Shown: positions 8,490 through 19,679 of the stretch, piece by piece | How the letters are laid out: each line of letters starts with the position of its first letter | Position numbering within the stretch: position 1 is the stretch's first letter | Source: Tannerellaceae bacterium | Lineage (GTDB): Bacteria; Bacteroidota; Bacteroidia; Bacteroidales; Tannerellaceae | DNA: 64,000 bases | NCBI GenBank assembly: GCA_031255855.1 | Contig: JAIRRS010000116.1 | Coordinates: 1 to 64,000, forward strand | Direction of reading: 5' to 3' | Translations under genes and position numbers: made by a program | Notes under the pieces: generated by a model | What the model saw: only the letters and a program-made list of their open reading frames with translations | What the model was told of the DNA's origin: nothing | Database searches by the model: none

Positions 8490-10067
8490 TTAAAATTCCG
8501 ATGTGAAGTGGAATTTAATATCAGGGAAGTCTTGCTGTGCCATTGTCAGCACATAAGATGAATCAGCCAGGTAAACATCGCGTCCTTCTTTATCCAATGC
8601 CATATATTGAGACTTGCGTTTTTTGAAGTTGTCCAACATTTGTGTATTATCACTTTCGATCCAACAGGCCTTATACAAGCTAATCGGTTCCCATTTACAT
8701 TGTGCGCCGTATTCATGCAAAAGACGGTATTGGATGACTTCAAACTGCAATTGTCCGACTGTCCCGATAATCTTTCGTCCGTTGAATTGGTTGGTAAACA
8801 ACTGGGCGACTCCTTCGTCCATCAATTGTTCGATGCCTTTATTCAATTGTTTAGCTTTCATTGGGTCGGCATTTTCAATGTATTTGAACATTTCAGGTGA
8901 GAAGCTGGGTAATCCTTTGAAATGGAGTTCTTCGCCGGCTGTCAGCGTATCGCCTATTTTAAAGTTTCCAGTGTCGGGTAAGCCTATAATGTCCCCTGCA
9001 AAAGCTTCGTCTAACACTTCTTTCTTCTGCGCCATAAACGCTGTTGGACTACTGAAACGCATCGTCTTGTTGAAACGTACATGTTTATAAATCGCATTCC
9101 GTTCAAATTTGCCCGAACATATCTTTACGAAAGCAATACAACTCCGGTGATTTGGGTCCATATTGGCATGTATCTTAAAAATAAAACCGGCAAAATTATC
9201 TTCTTCCGGTTCAACTATGCGTTCCAACGCTTGTACGGGACGGGGTGACGGAGCAATGCGGATGAAACAATCCAGTAATTCCTTTACCCCAAAGTTATTC
9301 AAAGCAGAACCGAAAAACACTGGGGCTATATCCCCTTTCAAGTATGTTTCTACATCAAATACAGGGTATACACCTTCTATTAATTCCAAATCTTCACGTA
9401 ACTTGGCAGCCAAAGGTGCACCAATATGGTTTTCCAACTCGGGGTTGTTGACATCTTTAAATTCAATGTATTCTGTTACATACTGTTTGCTGGGAGTATA
9501 TAGATCCAGTTTTTGCTCGAAAATATTATACGCTCCTTTGAAGCGTTGCCCCATGTCAATCGGCCAGCTTAACGGGCGTACTTTGATTTGCAGTTCTTCT
9601 TCTATTTCATCTAATAAATCGAACGCATCTTTTCCCTCACGATCTAACTTATTTACAAATACTATCACAGGGGTTTTACGCATCCGGCAAACCTCCATCA
9701 GTTTACGGGTTTGTGCTTCTACCCCTTTTGCTGCATCGATGACAATAATGACACTGTCGACGGCTGTAAGTGTACGGAATGTGTCTTCGGCGAAATCCTG
9801 GTGTCCGGGAGTATCAAGGATATTTATCTTATGATTTGCATAATCGAATGCCATAACGGAAGTCGCGACCGATATTCCACGCTGCTTTTCAATTTCCATC
9901 CAGTCCGAAGTCGCTGTTTTCCTGATTTTATTGGATTTTACAGCTCCGGCTACGTGGATAGCGCCTCCGAACAATAATAACTTCTCAGTTAACGTTGTTT
10001 TCCCCGCATCCGGGTGACTTACAATTGCGAATGTCCTCCTTCTCCTGATTTCTTCAGAATATGCCAT
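8490..10067 (-). CDS. prfC: Peptide chain release factor 3
   Basis: A GTPase that recycles RF1 and RF2 from the ribosome after termination. The 525-aa protein has G1 [13 protein letters not shown] (about residues 17-29), G3 [12 protein letters not shown], and G4 VNKLDRE, followed by the EF-Tu-like domain II and an RF3 C-terminal domain ending in [13 protein letters not shown]. The length matches the family. It lies 8 bp after rfbD and is the last gene of a DUF4924-rfbD-prfC set; it converges with the YjjG-like gene. Confidence 0.96.
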   Translation of the reverse strand: MAYSEEIRRRRTFAIVSHPDAGKTTLTEKLLLFGGAIHVAGAVKSNKIRKTATSDWMEIEKQRGISVATSVMAFDYANHKINILDTPGHQDFAEDTFRTLTAVDSVIIVIDAAKGVEAQTRKLMEVCRMRKTPVIVFVNKLDREGKDAFDLLDEIEEELQIKVRPLSWPIDMGQRFKGAYNIFEQKLDLYTPSKQYVTEYIEFKDVNNPELENHIGAPLAAKLREDLELIEGVYPVFDVETYLKGDIAPVFFGSALNNFGVKELLDCFIRIAPSPRPVQALERIVEPEEDNFAGFIFKIHANMDPNHRSCIAFVKICSGKFERNAIYKHVRFNKTMRFSSPTAFMAQKKEVLDEAFAGDIIGLPDTGNFKIGDTLTAGEELHFKGLPSFSPEMFKYIENADPMKAKQLNKGIEQLMDEGVAQLFTNQFNGRKIIGTVGQLQFEVIQYRLLHEYGAQCKWEPISLYKACWIESDNTQMLDNFKKRKSQYMALDKEGRDVYLADSSYVLTMAQQDFPDIKFHFTSEF

Positions 10068-10075
10068 ATATTTCT

Positions 10076-10942
10076 TTATGCTTTTAGTTTACTAATCATT
10101 TGCCACAGGCTTTCTTCCCAATGTGGAATAGTAAATCCGAATGTCCGTTTGATTTTTCCCTTGTTCAACACACTGTATTGCGGACGTATTGCGCGGGTAG
10201 GATAGTCTTTCGTGTCTATCGGGAATACTTTACATGAAATATCGGTAAGTTGGAATATCTTTACCGCAAAATCATACCAGCTGCAAACACCTTCATTGGA
10301 ATAGTGATATATTCCGCTTTTGAAACTTTCTTCTTCCGAATGATCAATGATAGATAATATGACTGAAGCTAGGTCTCCGGCATATGTAGGGGTTCCTATT
10401 TGATCGAATACGACATTTAATTCGTCTTTTTTCCTTCCAAGACTAATCATTGTTTTTACGAAATTGTTTCCATATTCAGAATACAGCCACGAAGTCCTGA
10501 TTATAACCGATTCTTTACAAACTGCTTTCAAAATAAGCTCGCCAGCTTGTTTTGTTCTTCCGTAAACAGACATGGGGCATGTATAATCCGATTCCACATA
10601 GGGGATACTGTTTGTCCCGTCGAACACATAATCCGTGGAAACATGTATGACTTTGCCTTTTATCATAGCGGCTACTTCGCCTATATTCCGTACGGCATCG
10701 CGGTTTATCTTATAGCTCAATACTTCTTCGTCTTCGGCTTTGTCAACAGCAGTATAAGCTGCACAATTCACAATATAATTCACCGCGTGTGTCTTGGCAA
10801 ATGCCAAAAGTGTGTCTTTATCACAAATATCCAGTGACTCGATATCCGTAAATATGAACCTATATTGTGAAAATTGCTTGGATAGTGCGCGAATAGATTT
10901 ACCCAACTGTCCGTTGGCTCCGGTTACTAAAACTCTCTTCAT
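10076..10942 (-). CDS. rfbD: dTDP-4-dehydrorhamnose reductase
   Basis: Last step of dTDP-L-rhamnose synthesis: NADPH-dependent reduction of dTDP-4-keto-L-rhamnose. The 288-aa short-chain dehydrogenase-like protein has the cofactor loop [11 protein letters not shown] (residues 5-15), STDYVFDG near residue 105 and the catalytic YGRTKQAGE (Tyr-x-x-x-Lys) near residue 130. The other rhamnose genes (rmlA, rmlB, rmlC) are not next to it, a common arrangement in Bacteroidales. It begins 5 bp after the DUF4924 stop. Confidence 0.93.
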   Translation of the reverse strand: MKRVLVTGANGQLGKSIRALSKQFSQYRFIFTDIESLDICDKDTLLAFAKTHAVNYIVNCAAYTAVDKAEDEEVLSYKINRDAVRNIGEVAAMIKGKVIHVSTDYVFDGTNSIPYVESDYTCPMSVYGRTKQAGELILKAVCKESVIIRTSWLYSEYGNNFVKTMISLGRKKDELNVVFDQIGTPTYAGDLASVILSIIDHSEEESFKSGIYHYSNEGVCSWYDFAVKIFQLTDISCKVFPIDTKDYPTRAIRPQYSVLNKGKIKRTFGFTIPHWEESLWQMISKLKA

Positions 10943-10947
10943 ATATA

Positions 10948-11496
10948 TTAATCCTCTAAATTTAATTCTCCGTTTGAATCCGCCCTGTATTTTTCGGAAA
11001 GCATCGCAAGAAACAAACTGATCTGTTTGATTCCTTCCAAAGTTTCAGCACTTACTTCATGATTTTGCATCTTTAGCATCAGGTAGCCGTAAACAGCAGT
11101 AAAACAGGTCTCCAATTCCGATACATTCTCACTGCCTGCTTTGCTCCGAAGTTGTACGATATAAGGCAATGTCTTATAATAAGCCGCGCTATAAACCATT
11201 TCTTTCGGTGATTTCAAAAGGCGAAGGTGAAGGTCGGTCAAAGCAATTATGACATTTTTATTTAACTGGATATGTCCCTTTTCCGTTACGCCTTCCGAAC
11301 GCATCATTTCAATCAATTCTTCATACCAACGAGTGATTTCTCCTTTCACTTCCTCCGGCTGAGCGTATTTGGCAATCACAGTCCGACGTATGGAATCAAT
11401 ATCGAAACCATTGGCACGTATGAGGTCTTCAACCTGCCACATATACAACAAATACTCTGCAATATTTTCTTTTCTTTTTCGCCGGGCAATAATCAT
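10948..11496 (-). CDS. DUF4924 family protein
   Basis: A 182-aa all-helical cytoplasmic protein. The start MIIARRKRKENIAEYLLYMW and the later segment KYAQPEEVKGEITRWYEELIEMM match the Bacteroidetes DUF4924 family, whose role is unknown. It heads the transcript DUF4924-rfbD-prfC. The TATCTTTG promoter box lies only five bases before the ATG, so the mRNA may have almost no leader. Confidence 0.85.
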   Translation of the reverse strand: MIIARRKRKENIAEYLLYMWQVEDLIRANGFDIDSIRRTVIAKYAQPEEVKGEITRWYEELIEMMRSEGVTEKGHIQLNKNVIIALTDLHLRLLKSPKEMVYSAAYYKTLPYIVQLRSKAGSENVSELETCFTAVYGYLMLKMQNHEVSAETLEGIKQISLFLAMLSEKYRADSNGELNLED

Positions 11497-11501
11497 GGAT
11501 G

Positions 11502-11509
11502 CAAAGATA
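11502..11509 (-). promoter_or_regulatory. -7 promoter box (TATCTTTG) abutting the DUF4924 start
   Basis: CAAAGATA on the + strand. Only five bases separate the box from the ATG (11494-11496), so transcription would begin at or near the start codon. Confidence 0.5.
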
Positions 11510-11561
11510 AGTGATAAAGGTCAAATATCATCAGCTATCTTTCATCTTTAGGTTATACAAT

Positions 11562-14500
11562 TTACTGAGCTAACGAAAAACGTATACTGACACCATAACT
11601 GGAGTTGGATGTAGGGTAGGAAGCGCTGGACACCAACGGTTCGTTTATCTGCAAATCATAAAAAGCACGCAATGTAAGAGCACGGCTTATACCATAATCG
11701 GCTGAGAACTGGATTGTTTTAGCCACATTACCACTGGTGGCCTGTGAAGTGGCGTCTTCCAGCTTGCGTATCAACGACTGCATTTTTCGGTAAGAGAAAT
11801 CCAAGCGTACATTCAAATCATTGCTGAAATTCTGGGCCGCCCTCATCTTTAATACTTTGTTAAATTCCGTCAGTTTATATCCCATGCCAATGATGAACTC
11901 ATTTGTGTGGGACTCCACTAATTGGTAGGATGAAATGTTTAAATTCAGGTTGCGTGTCGTACGGTATTCGGCACGGGCGGTGATATTATTCAGTAATGTG
12001 CCATCCAGCCCAATCAGTGGATTAAAACCGTCGGTTATGCTAACGGAGGAGATGTCGTAGGGTGAAGAAGGAGTCGGATTGTTTGTCAGCACATCCTTAA
12101 TGAAGCCAAGCCCATCCTGTCCGGAATCGGCCCAATTAAGGAACGAACTGAAAGCCCCTACTGAATAGGTTGCCCTGTATTGATGATTCAATAACAATGT
12201 TTTAAAAGCTTTTTTTATGACTGGGATCTGCATCAAACCTTCATAAGTCACACGCCAGTTAGGAAGCAGACTCAAAATAGAAGGGAACGCAGACAGTGAT
12301 ATCTTCCGGGGATTCTTACCTGTATAAGCCGCGAGGAAGGCCGGTACCAGCACGTCTGTCGAATTCGGATTCAGACCTCCATATTCGGACGGATTATAAC
12401 TGCTCCCGGCAATATCTGTATTCTTCAAAAAGCCGGTATTAGGATAAACCGTATTCGTATACCGACTTTCTAATCGTCCGGCAATAATGTCCCGATTTGT
12501 AAGGAATTTATCAAATGTTTTAGACCGGTAGCCATTTTTGAGACTTCCCATGCCTTCAAATGCCGATCCGACAGCCATCGTGGTCATCGTAAACGAGCCT
12601 CCATATATTTCAGGCATACCATTATACATATATTGGATTTCCGTATTCCTGGTGTCTGTCCGAAGTGCGTTCAAATCTATCTTCAGGCCGGGAAGTGGTT
12701 CCAGATTCATATTTACCGTCAGTGTTTTTGCACTGTTAATAATAGCGGGATTCACGTTGGTTTGCGTCATAATCAACCAATCCTTTTCTGCCAGTTCGTC
12801 AATATAGCTTCTTCTTACCGACCCAAAAGCGAAACCTACCCCCGGCGCAAAAGAGCTACCCAAACGTCCTTGTCCGAAAATATCGCCGATTTCAGGACGG
12901 AAACCAGGTACCATCATACCGTCTGTTATTCCATATTGGACATTCATGCGTCGTATCATCATCAGGAAGCGGCTACCGTATTCAGCCGCTTTGACTACAA
13001 TCTCCGGTTGAGTTGATTCCACGGGTGTAATGGTTAATTTCAAGTTGACAGAGTCTCTGTTTTCTATTTTCAGCCGGGAAAAATCCAACGGTTTGAACTT
13101 AACCCGGTATATTTTTCCATCTGCACCCCGGGCCGTGACACGAAGTTTTTTTGTAAGCATCTGGTGATTGACTATCGTGGCGCTATCTTTACTCAACTGC
13201 ACATCCATTTCACGCTTCACAGGTTCTTTCTTTTCTTGTCGGCGCTGACCATCTTGCCTGTTTGAGCTTGGAGTTGTGCGAATTGAGCCATATTTTTGAT
13301 TGACGGAACGGAGGAATTGATTCTTATTATAGAAATTCAACAGGTTAAAACTACCTTGCAGATTAATCTGCCGCTGGTTGCGGATAGAATTGCCTATTTC
13401 AACGGCATCGTCTATTATGGCTCCCCTGTCCCAGTTATAAGAAGCGTTGTATGCAACCGAACTATTTACCCAATCAAGTATAGGGATGAACTGGAAGGGT
13501 AAATTATATGTCACATTAAATGTTTGGTCGTAGCGCATGGGCCGTCCCAAATCGGCAATACTTTGCTTCACCGAATCCTTCCACATCTGATATTGGTCAG
13601 GATTCAATTTTTTGTTTACTTGCACATGAGGTTCTTCAATACGTGCGTTTGTGCCCGAAGAGAATGAGGCCCTGAGGCTGTTCGTAAAACTCCATGTGAG
13701 GTTGAACGCCCTGTCCCAATAGAAATTCTGGCTGAAAGAAACAGGAATATGATTCTCGCCCGGATTATTCAGATCTCGCAATTGTATTTCGTAATAATTA
13801 CGCATCATGGCTGTCTGGAAACTAATATTGGCCGGAAGGTAATTGAAGCTCAACTGCTTGATGTAGCGTGTGTATCCGTTATCTCGCCTTACTTTTTCAA
13901 ATGGCCGGAAAGGGCGTACGTAAGGCGTATAATTGTACGCGAAGTTCGCCCTGTAATCTTTGGTTGTTTCGTATTCGGTATCCGGCGTATTCCGCTGGTT
14001 TTCGCTATACGAATATCCAACCGTAAAGTTTGTCGGGTCGTACGGCATCGGATTTTTGCTCTTTATGTCTACCCTTACGTTGGTCAGGGCAATGCTTTTT
14101 ACGGTTGTCCGTTCACGGGCAAAGCTTATTATGGAATCTTTTTCCGCTTTGGTTTCCACTGATTCCAAAGCATCCTTTAGTTTTACATCCTGGTCTAACG
14201 GATTGTATTTGGGATCTATGATTTCTTTCGAGTACGCGTAGTATAGGGGCAGGCTCACGTTTGCCTTTTCAGGGAAAAACTTCCCTAATTCAAAATTGGT
14301 CGCTATGCTGTATTGTTTGTAATCATCAAGTCGTCGTTCGTTCACGGATTGATCCAATCCCCCGAATCCGGCTGTTTCGATACGTCCTGCCAAATTTACT
14401 GTTCCAAAATCAGAAAAGGCAACATTCAGGTTGGCGTTGGCCGCCCATCCGCCTTCTTCGTCAAAATCGGTCAAGCGCAATTCATTTACCCATACTTCAA

Positions 14501-17500
14501 CACTTTTTGTGTCTTTTGATTTGTTGCGGACACCAATCATAATAACTTTTACTTCGGCAAGGCTGGGATTTCCAACTACGCTGATCGTGTTCTTGCTATT
14601 GTCGGGGTCGTATTCGGAATACACGGTTTGATAACTTACCTCGTTTTGCCCCGCGCGTTTGTGGCGGTTGCGGTTCAACTTCAGATTGGTCAGTACTTCA
14701 AACCTAAAGTCCATCTTATTACTTGCCGGCCACACGATTTCGCGATGGGTCGGATTATTGTCGAAGTAATCTTCGTGGGGGGTCAACGTCAACGGCACCT
14801 CGTATTCATAATAATTATTCTTGTAGTCGGAGCCCAAGCGGATAAACACCGACAAGTCATTGTCGGCAAGAGGGGTCACTCCAACAGCGGTAGAAGCCAA
14901 TGCCTCGGCATGTGTAAATAGCTGCATCCGCTTGTAACGGCGGAAATCGAAATAGGTATTTTTGTAAATGGCCCGGGCATCTTGCGACGACAGGTTCGTT
15001 ATTTTCATAGACAACGCCTGTTCGTTTAATTGCACAAGTTGGGGCTGCCCAGGATCGGTCATGCGGGATATTCCCGGAGGCAAGACATAGTGGATAGGCT
15101 CTTTGTCTCCGTTCTCTTCTATATTTACGGCCGCCACATCTAATGAGGCAATCTCCATAGGAGGAGGAATGTGAGTCGGAAAAAGATCTTGTGTATAATT
15201 ACGCCATTCGCCACGTACCAATTCAAATTTACCGAAACGGAGAATCGTAGTATCATTAAATCCAGTCATATACATGCGCATAAAACGGATCGTTTTAAAA
15301 TCACGGATGGAACCAACCGCATTCGTGAATTGCTTAACAGGTATTTTGAACTGGTACCAGAGGACTTCTGCTTTATCCCCTGTCGCCAATTTTGCCGTAG
15401 CAAGCCTTTTGTCTACAATGTAATTGCTGCCCACCTCCATATCTTGCGGACGCAGGGAAATTTTATATTCGAAATACTTCTCGTTTTCATCCATTGTATT
15501 GTCTTGGTTCAGGTCTTCCACGTCGGGCGTAGTTCGTGCCGATGTATCGAAGCGTTCTCCTGATTCTTCCGCCGAACGGGAATTTCCTTCCGTACCGTTG
15601 TAAAATTTATACCGGTCAAGGATGCTCATCTTCATTTCGTCTTGTGCTGCTCCACGATAATGGCGAAAATTATCTCCGGCAGGGTCATTGTAAAACTGCG
15701 TCATTATCTCCGGCATCAGTTTTCCTTCCAGTTTTTGCAGAAATCCATTATAAGCGCCGAACGTCCGCTCCTCTTCCGTTGAAAGACCATTGAAACCCAC
15801 GTCTTGCATCTTGCGGGCGCCCGCTGTATTGTCGAACGCATATACTGTGCTTTGTTGCTTGGGGACTTTTCCCCAGACTGTTGTATCGACTTTGGATAAA
15901 TCACCGTCGATGGGCAACCCGTTCTCGAAGAACTTTTTCTCATCTTTCAGAATATCCTCTGAGATTTCTCCAAGGTTGAAATACAAATCTCCGCCGGCAG
16001 CTTGGGGCTTGTTTGCATACGGATCCATCAACCAAAATTCAATGTACTCAATGTTGGCTGTCTCAAAATCACTTTGGTCAATCTTTCGCATTATGCCGCC
16101 CCAGCGTTTCTCCGGATTCATCAGTGTCCCATCGGAATTGATTCCGTTGGCATCCAGATTATAAGGGCCGCGTTCATTCGGATAATAAGCTACGTTCAAT
16201 ACCGGCAACAGGGTTGGCTCATTATAGGCCAGTTGTCGCTTGGGGAATAATTCTTCTACATAAACAGCCCTTACACGATGGTCTGACAGTTGGAGTTTAT
16301 CCTGTCTAAGGTGCGTTGGCATCAGCGACGAGTTGGGTCGTGAGAAAATACCATCTATATAATACCAAGCCATCAAAGCGCGGTTTTTACCGTAGTCAAT
16401 ATTGTTCACCAAACCGGCTTCGGGGAATTTTGCGTTCGCACCGTCTTCGTAAGGAGTACTGGCCAACGTCCACGGATGTGGATTCAACAGGTCGAAACCG
16501 CTTTGGGTGGATTCGAAATCATCGATATATGAATAGCCTCCGGTATATTTGTTTTCGTAATGCCCGGCAATCAAATGGGCAAACTCCGCGTTGAAGGATA
16601 TCTGGCTTGGCCTGGTAAGCGTAAGCAGGGGCAACTTGTCAAGCAGATTGGTGAGCCATTGGCTTTCGCCCTTGTAAGAGGTGTTTACTCCCCATAAGGT
16701 ATTCTTTACAGATTCCTCTCCAAACGTTGTTTTGGTAGTCAACGGCATTTCCGACAAGTGCATAACAGTAGCCCCGATATTGAAGTCGGGATTAAACTGA
16801 TAGTTCAAATCCACGCCCATCATCGTTTTTCGCTGCATGCTATAAACCGATTGGTTTTCAAGGTTCACATCTACAGGCGTTCCGGCGGCAATGATGCTTT
16901 CATTCAGTATCGTCACCGTTCCCGATGTGTAATCTACAATATAATCTACATTTTCGGTAAGCACTACCCCGCCGGCAGTTACCCGTACCGAACCACGCGC
17001 CACATTACTGGCGCCCAACTGGATTTCCGCACCCGACGACGCCTTGTATTCGCCACGCAGGATAAATTTGTTCTTTTCGGCAATCTGGCGTGCCACCGTC
17101 AGGGTCGAGTCGTACAATTCCTGGTAAACATATTTTTCGGCGATGGACGAGTTTCCTATTTTTTCCTTCAGATACGAGCCGAAAGGCTCTACAACCGGAA
17201 AAATAATCCGCCCGTTTTCGGGTAGCACGGTAACACCTTCGACAAAATCGTAAAAACCGTCGGGGTATGGTTCGTTCTTCGAGTCCAGGCGGTCCAAGTT
17301 CATTACCCGGAGCAAAAGGGAATCTTTGATATTTCCTTCGGGGATATAATTAATATAGGTACCTGTTGTGTCGCTTTGATATAAAATATTGAGGCGAAAA
17401 CGTTCTTTCTCTACCGAGTAGGCATCCAGTGAATAGATGTTCTTCATCATCAAATTCCAATACTTCATGTCGGGCGACATGGACTTTCCTTTCAATAATT

Positions 17501-18998
17501 TGACAAACAAGCAATCAGTCGTGCTCCGGGAATTGTCGGTTGAAAACTCTCCCACCTGATACGCTATCCCATTGTATTGAAAATCGTAGGCAACGGCAAT
17601 AACCTCATCGGGTTGCAATTGTATCTTGAGCGAAACATAGCCCAGTTGCTTGTTTACCGTATATTCGGACTCATCCAGGCGACGGGCGCTTTCTATTTTT
17701 TCATATTCTCTTCCGCTTTCCAACAACCCGTCGAATGTTTGGTTTACCGAACCTATTTTCCTTGCACCGGCATAAGCGGCGCTATTAACTGTTGAATACA
17801 GCGTGTTGGCATTATTATAAGGAATAGACAATGAGCCTGTTGGACTGAAGGCAGGATTGGCGATATATCTATGCTCGGCTAAATCCGTATAGGCCACGAT
17901 ATTTCTTGCCTGGTCGTAATTACCTCGTTTATTGGTAATCCAGACCTCTACCCGGTTAATCGTTACTGCCGAACGGATATAGGGCAATTGTGCCAACGCG
18001 TAGTCGTAATTATCACGGAAATAATGGCTTAAGAAGAAGTGACGGTTTTCGTCGTAATTGTCTATCGCTACTTCAAACGGGCGAGTCTGGACACCTCCCT
18101 TCGAGCTGACAGTTTTCGATTCCGATTCTTGTTGCGCCAATAAAGCATTGATGCGTAATTTGCCGAACTGCAAGTCGGCCTTCATGCCAAACAAAGCGCT
18201 CCCTCCGTTAATAAGCGAGTTGTTCGTTGTCATGCTCACATTACCGGCTTCAATACTTTTGATTATTTCATCTTCATCGCCGGCGTACGCCAATTTAAGT
18301 TTTTTCGAATCGAAGTCGAACGTCGTTTCGGTATTATAGTTCATTCCGAAATTCACCTTTGTCCCAACAGTGGCTTGGACATTAAGCTGGACATTTTCGT
18401 CAAAATTAAAGAAGGTGCGGTTGCGGGCACGTTCCGGCAAAGAGGGATTTCGCGTTTTATTCGTTTTCAGCCCCAATGTTATTTCTGCCGAACCCTGGGT
18501 ACGAACACGGACGCCTCCGGGACCAAAAATCCTGTCTGCCGGGCCGATGTTGAATTGCATGTCCGTGAGATTGAATTGCTTGTCGGCTTCATTCATGAAC
18601 TCTTCCTGGTTCTTTTGGCGGAAATAGGAACGGATGGATTGTTGCAGGCTGTAATTCTGGTACTCTTCCGGGGTGAGGGTAAGGGGCGTTCCCAGTTCCA
18701 TATCGCCCACTTTGGTGCGAACAATGTATGTCCCGGTTTTTATATCATATTCCACCTCGGTTTTCACATTTTCAGGATCATGCAAATCGGCCGGCAACTC
18801 TTTCAACAAATCGTCATATTCTTCAGGCTGTGTTTTGGCAACCGGAAAGCGCGGGGGAATCGTGTCTTCTTCCTGGAACAACAATTCTACTTCGGGTAAT
18901 GCGGTGGTATATGTCAAATAGTCGGCATTCAAAGACAAGAAGCCGATACTCGACGCCACGACCATCAACAAGGTGATATATGCAAATCGTTTCTTCAT
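11562..18998 (-). CDS. sprA: SprA/Sov, outer-membrane translocon of the type IX secretion system
   Basis: A 2,478-aa protein, in the size range of SprA (Flavobacterium) and Sov (Porphyromonas), the very large beta-barrel pore through which T9SS substrates cross the outer membrane. The first 25 residues form a signal-like hydrophobic stretch. Repeated strands with SprA hallmarks follow, such as VGTKVNFGMNYNTETTFDFD near residue 215 and the C-terminal beta-strand ending VSIRFSLAQ. No disruption was seen. Its ATG overlaps the ruvA stop by one base (TAATG), and the ruvA-sprA order is common in Bacteroidetes. Other T9SS genes are not in this window. Confidence 0.95.
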   Translation of the reverse strand: MKKRFAYITLLMVVASSIGFLSLNADYLTYTTALPEVELLFQEEDTIPPRFPVAKTQPEEYDDLLKELPADLHDPENVKTEVEYDIKTGTYIVRTKVGDMELGTPLTLTPEEYQNYSLQQSIRSYFRQKNQEEFMNEADKQFNLTDMQFNIGPADRIFGPGGVRVRTQGSAEITLGLKTNKTRNPSLPERARNRTFFNFDENVQLNVQATVGTKVNFGMNYNTETTFDFDSKKLKLAYAGDEDEIIKSIEAGNVSMTTNNSLINGGSALFGMKADLQFGKLRINALLAQQESESKTVSSKGGVQTRPFEVAIDNYDENRHFFLSHYFRDNYDYALAQLPYIRSAVTINRVEVWITNKRGNYDQARNIVAYTDLAEHRYIANPAFSPTGSLSIPYNNANTLYSTVNSAAYAGARKIGSVNQTFDGLLESGREYEKIESARRLDESEYTVNKQLGYVSLKIQLQPDEVIAVAYDFQYNGIAYQVGEFSTDNSRSTTDCLFVKLLKGKSMSPDMKYWNLMMKNIYSLDAYSVEKERFRLNILYQSDTTGTYINYIPEGNIKDSLLLRVMNLDRLDSKNEPYPDGFYDFVEGVTVLPENGRIIFPVVEPFGSYLKEKIGNSSIAEKYVYQELYDSTLTVARQIAEKNKFILRGEYKASSGAEIQLGASNVARGSVRVTAGGVVLTENVDYIVDYTSGTVTILNESIIAAGTPVDVNLENQSVYSMQRKTMMGVDLNYQFNPDFNIGATVMHLSEMPLTTKTTFGEESVKNTLWGVNTSYKGESQWLTNLLDKLPLLTLTRPSQISFNAEFAHLIAGHYENKYTGGYSYIDDFESTQSGFDLLNPHPWTLASTPYEDGANAKFPEAGLVNNIDYGKNRALMAWYYIDGIFSRPNSSLMPTHLRQDKLQLSDHRVRAVYVEELFPKRQLAYNEPTLLPVLNVAYYPNERGPYNLDANGINSDGTLMNPEKRWGGIMRKIDQSDFETANIEYIEFWLMDPYANKPQAAGGDLYFNLGEISEDILKDEKKFFENGLPIDGDLSKVDTTVWGKVPKQQSTVYAFDNTAGARKMQDVGFNGLSTEEERTFGAYNGFLQKLEGKLMPEIMTQFYNDPAGDNFRHYRGAAQDEMKMSILDRYKFYNGTEGNSRSAEESGERFDTSARTTPDVEDLNQDNTMDENEKYFEYKISLRPQDMEVGSNYIVDKRLATAKLATGDKAEVLWYQFKIPVKQFTNAVGSIRDFKTIRFMRMYMTGFNDTTILRFGKFELVRGEWRNYTQDLFPTHIPPPMEIASLDVAAVNIEENGDKEPIHYVLPPGISRMTDPGQPQLVQLNEQALSMKITNLSSQDARAIYKNTYFDFRRYKRMQLFTHAEALASTAVGVTPLADNDLSVFIRLGSDYKNNYYEYEVPLTLTPHEDYFDNNPTHREIVWPASNKMDFRFEVLTNLKLNRNRHKRAGQNEVSYQTVYSEYDPDNSKNTISVVGNPSLAEVKVIMIGVRNKSKDTKSVEVWVNELRLTDFDEEGGWAANANLNVAFSDFGTVNLAGRIETAGFGGLDQSVNERRLDDYKQYSIATNFELGKFFPEKANVSLPLYYAYSKEIIDPKYNPLDQDVKLKDALESVETKAEKDSIISFARERTTVKSIALTNVRVDIKSKNPMPYDPTNFTVGYSYSENQRNTPDTEYETTKDYRANFAYNYTPYVRPFRPFEKVRRDNGYTRYIKQLSFNYLPANISFQTAMMRNYYEIQLRDLNNPGENHIPVSFSQNFYWDRAFNLTWSFTNSLRASFSSGTNARIEEPHVQVNKKLNPDQYQMWKDSVKQSIADLGRPMRYDQTFNVTYNLPFQFIPILDWVNSSVAYNASYNWDRGAIIDDAVEIGNSIRNQRQINLQGSFNLLNFYNKNQFLRSVNQKYGSIRTTPSSNRQDGQRRQEKKEPVKREMDVQLSKDSATIVNHQMLTKKLRVTARGADGKIYRVKFKPLDFSRLKIENRDSVNLKLTITPVESTQPEIVVKAAEYGSRFLMMIRRMNVQYGITDGMMVPGFRPEIGDIFGQGRLGSSFAPGVGFAFGSVRRSYIDELAEKDWLIMTQTNVNPAIINSAKTLTVNMNLEPLPGLKIDLNALRTDTRNTEIQYMYNGMPEIYGGSFTMTTMAVGSAFEGMGSLKNGYRSKTFDKFLTNRDIIAGRLESRYTNTVYPNTGFLKNTDIAGSSYNPSEYGGLNPNSTDVLVPAFLAAYTGKNPRKISLSAFPSILSLLPNWRVTYEGLMQIPVIKKAFKTLLLNHQYRATYSVGAFSSFLNWADSGQDGLGFIKDVLTNNPTPSSPYDISSVSITDGFNPLIGLDGTLLNNITARAEYRTTRNLNLNISSYQLVESHTNEFIIGMGYKLTEFNKVLKMRAAQNFSNDLNVRLDFSYRKMQSLIRKLEDATSQATSGNVAKTIQFSADYGISRALTLRAFYDLQINEPLVSSASYPTSNSSYGVSIRFSLAQ

Positions 18999-19588
18999 TA
19001 AAGCATCCTAAGAGCGCTCTTTATCACCTGCTCGACAGGCAAGGCAGGCGAACTTTTCAAGATGGATACAACCGCTTTCTGGGAAGCCGCTTTCTGGAAT
19101 CCCAACATAACCAACGCGGCCACAGCTTCCTCCGCAATATGTCCGGTACCCGTAACGCCAGTGGCGTCTGTCAGAGAAGCTGCTTCCACAGGTTTTACTT
19201 TGTTTTTTAAATCCACGAGGATACGTTGTGCCGTTTTCAGCCCTATGCCTTTCACACCTGTGAGCGCCGTTTCATTATTCGCGGCAATCACCTCAATCAG
19301 TTCGGCCGGCGGGATAGACGACAGAATCATCCGGGCCGTGTTCGGACCAACGCCCGAAACAGTGGTGAGCATAAGGAAAAGTTCGCGTTCCGCCCTTTCG
19401 GCAAAACCATACAACAGATGGGCGTCTTCGCGGATTACCTCATATACATAAATCATCCCCGTTGCCTTCCCGTTAAAAGCGCTGTAAGTATTGAGTGAGA
19501 TATTGAGCTCATAGCCTATTCCTCCACACTCTATAATCAACCGCGCAGGCGAGAGCTCAACAATATCTCCCTTTATATATTCTATCAT
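18998..19588 (-). CDS. ruvA: Holliday junction branch migration protein RuvA
   Basis: Binds four-way DNA junctions as a tetramer and guides the RuvB motor. The 196-aa protein begins MIEYIKGDIVELSPARLIIE, the RuvA OB-fold domain. Helix-hairpin-helix motifs follow (TVSGVGPNTARMIL, GVKGIGLKTAQRILVDLKNK), and the C-terminal domain III (AVAALVMLGFQKAASQKAV) contacts RuvB. ruvB and ruvC are not adjacent. It overlaps sprA by one base. Confidence 0.96.
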   Translation of the reverse strand: MIEYIKGDIVELSPARLIIECGGIGYELNISLNTYSAFNGKATGMIYVYEVIREDAHLLYGFAERAERELFLMLTTVSGVGPNTARMILSSIPPAELIEVIAANNETALTGVKGIGLKTAQRILVDLKNKVKPVEAASLTDATGVTGTGHIAEEAVAALVMLGFQKAASQKAVVSILKSSPALPVEQVIKSALRML

Positions 19589-19679
19589 TTTTTTCTCTTA
19601 TCAATTCGTACCTGTATTAACGGAATATATCGGGTAAATATTATCTCATAAACACGAAAAATCACCGGATACCAGCATT

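Noticed and set aside
12538..12807. Plus-strand frames within sprA
   Set aside because: They lie opposite a strongly supported 2,478-aa gene and are shadows of it.
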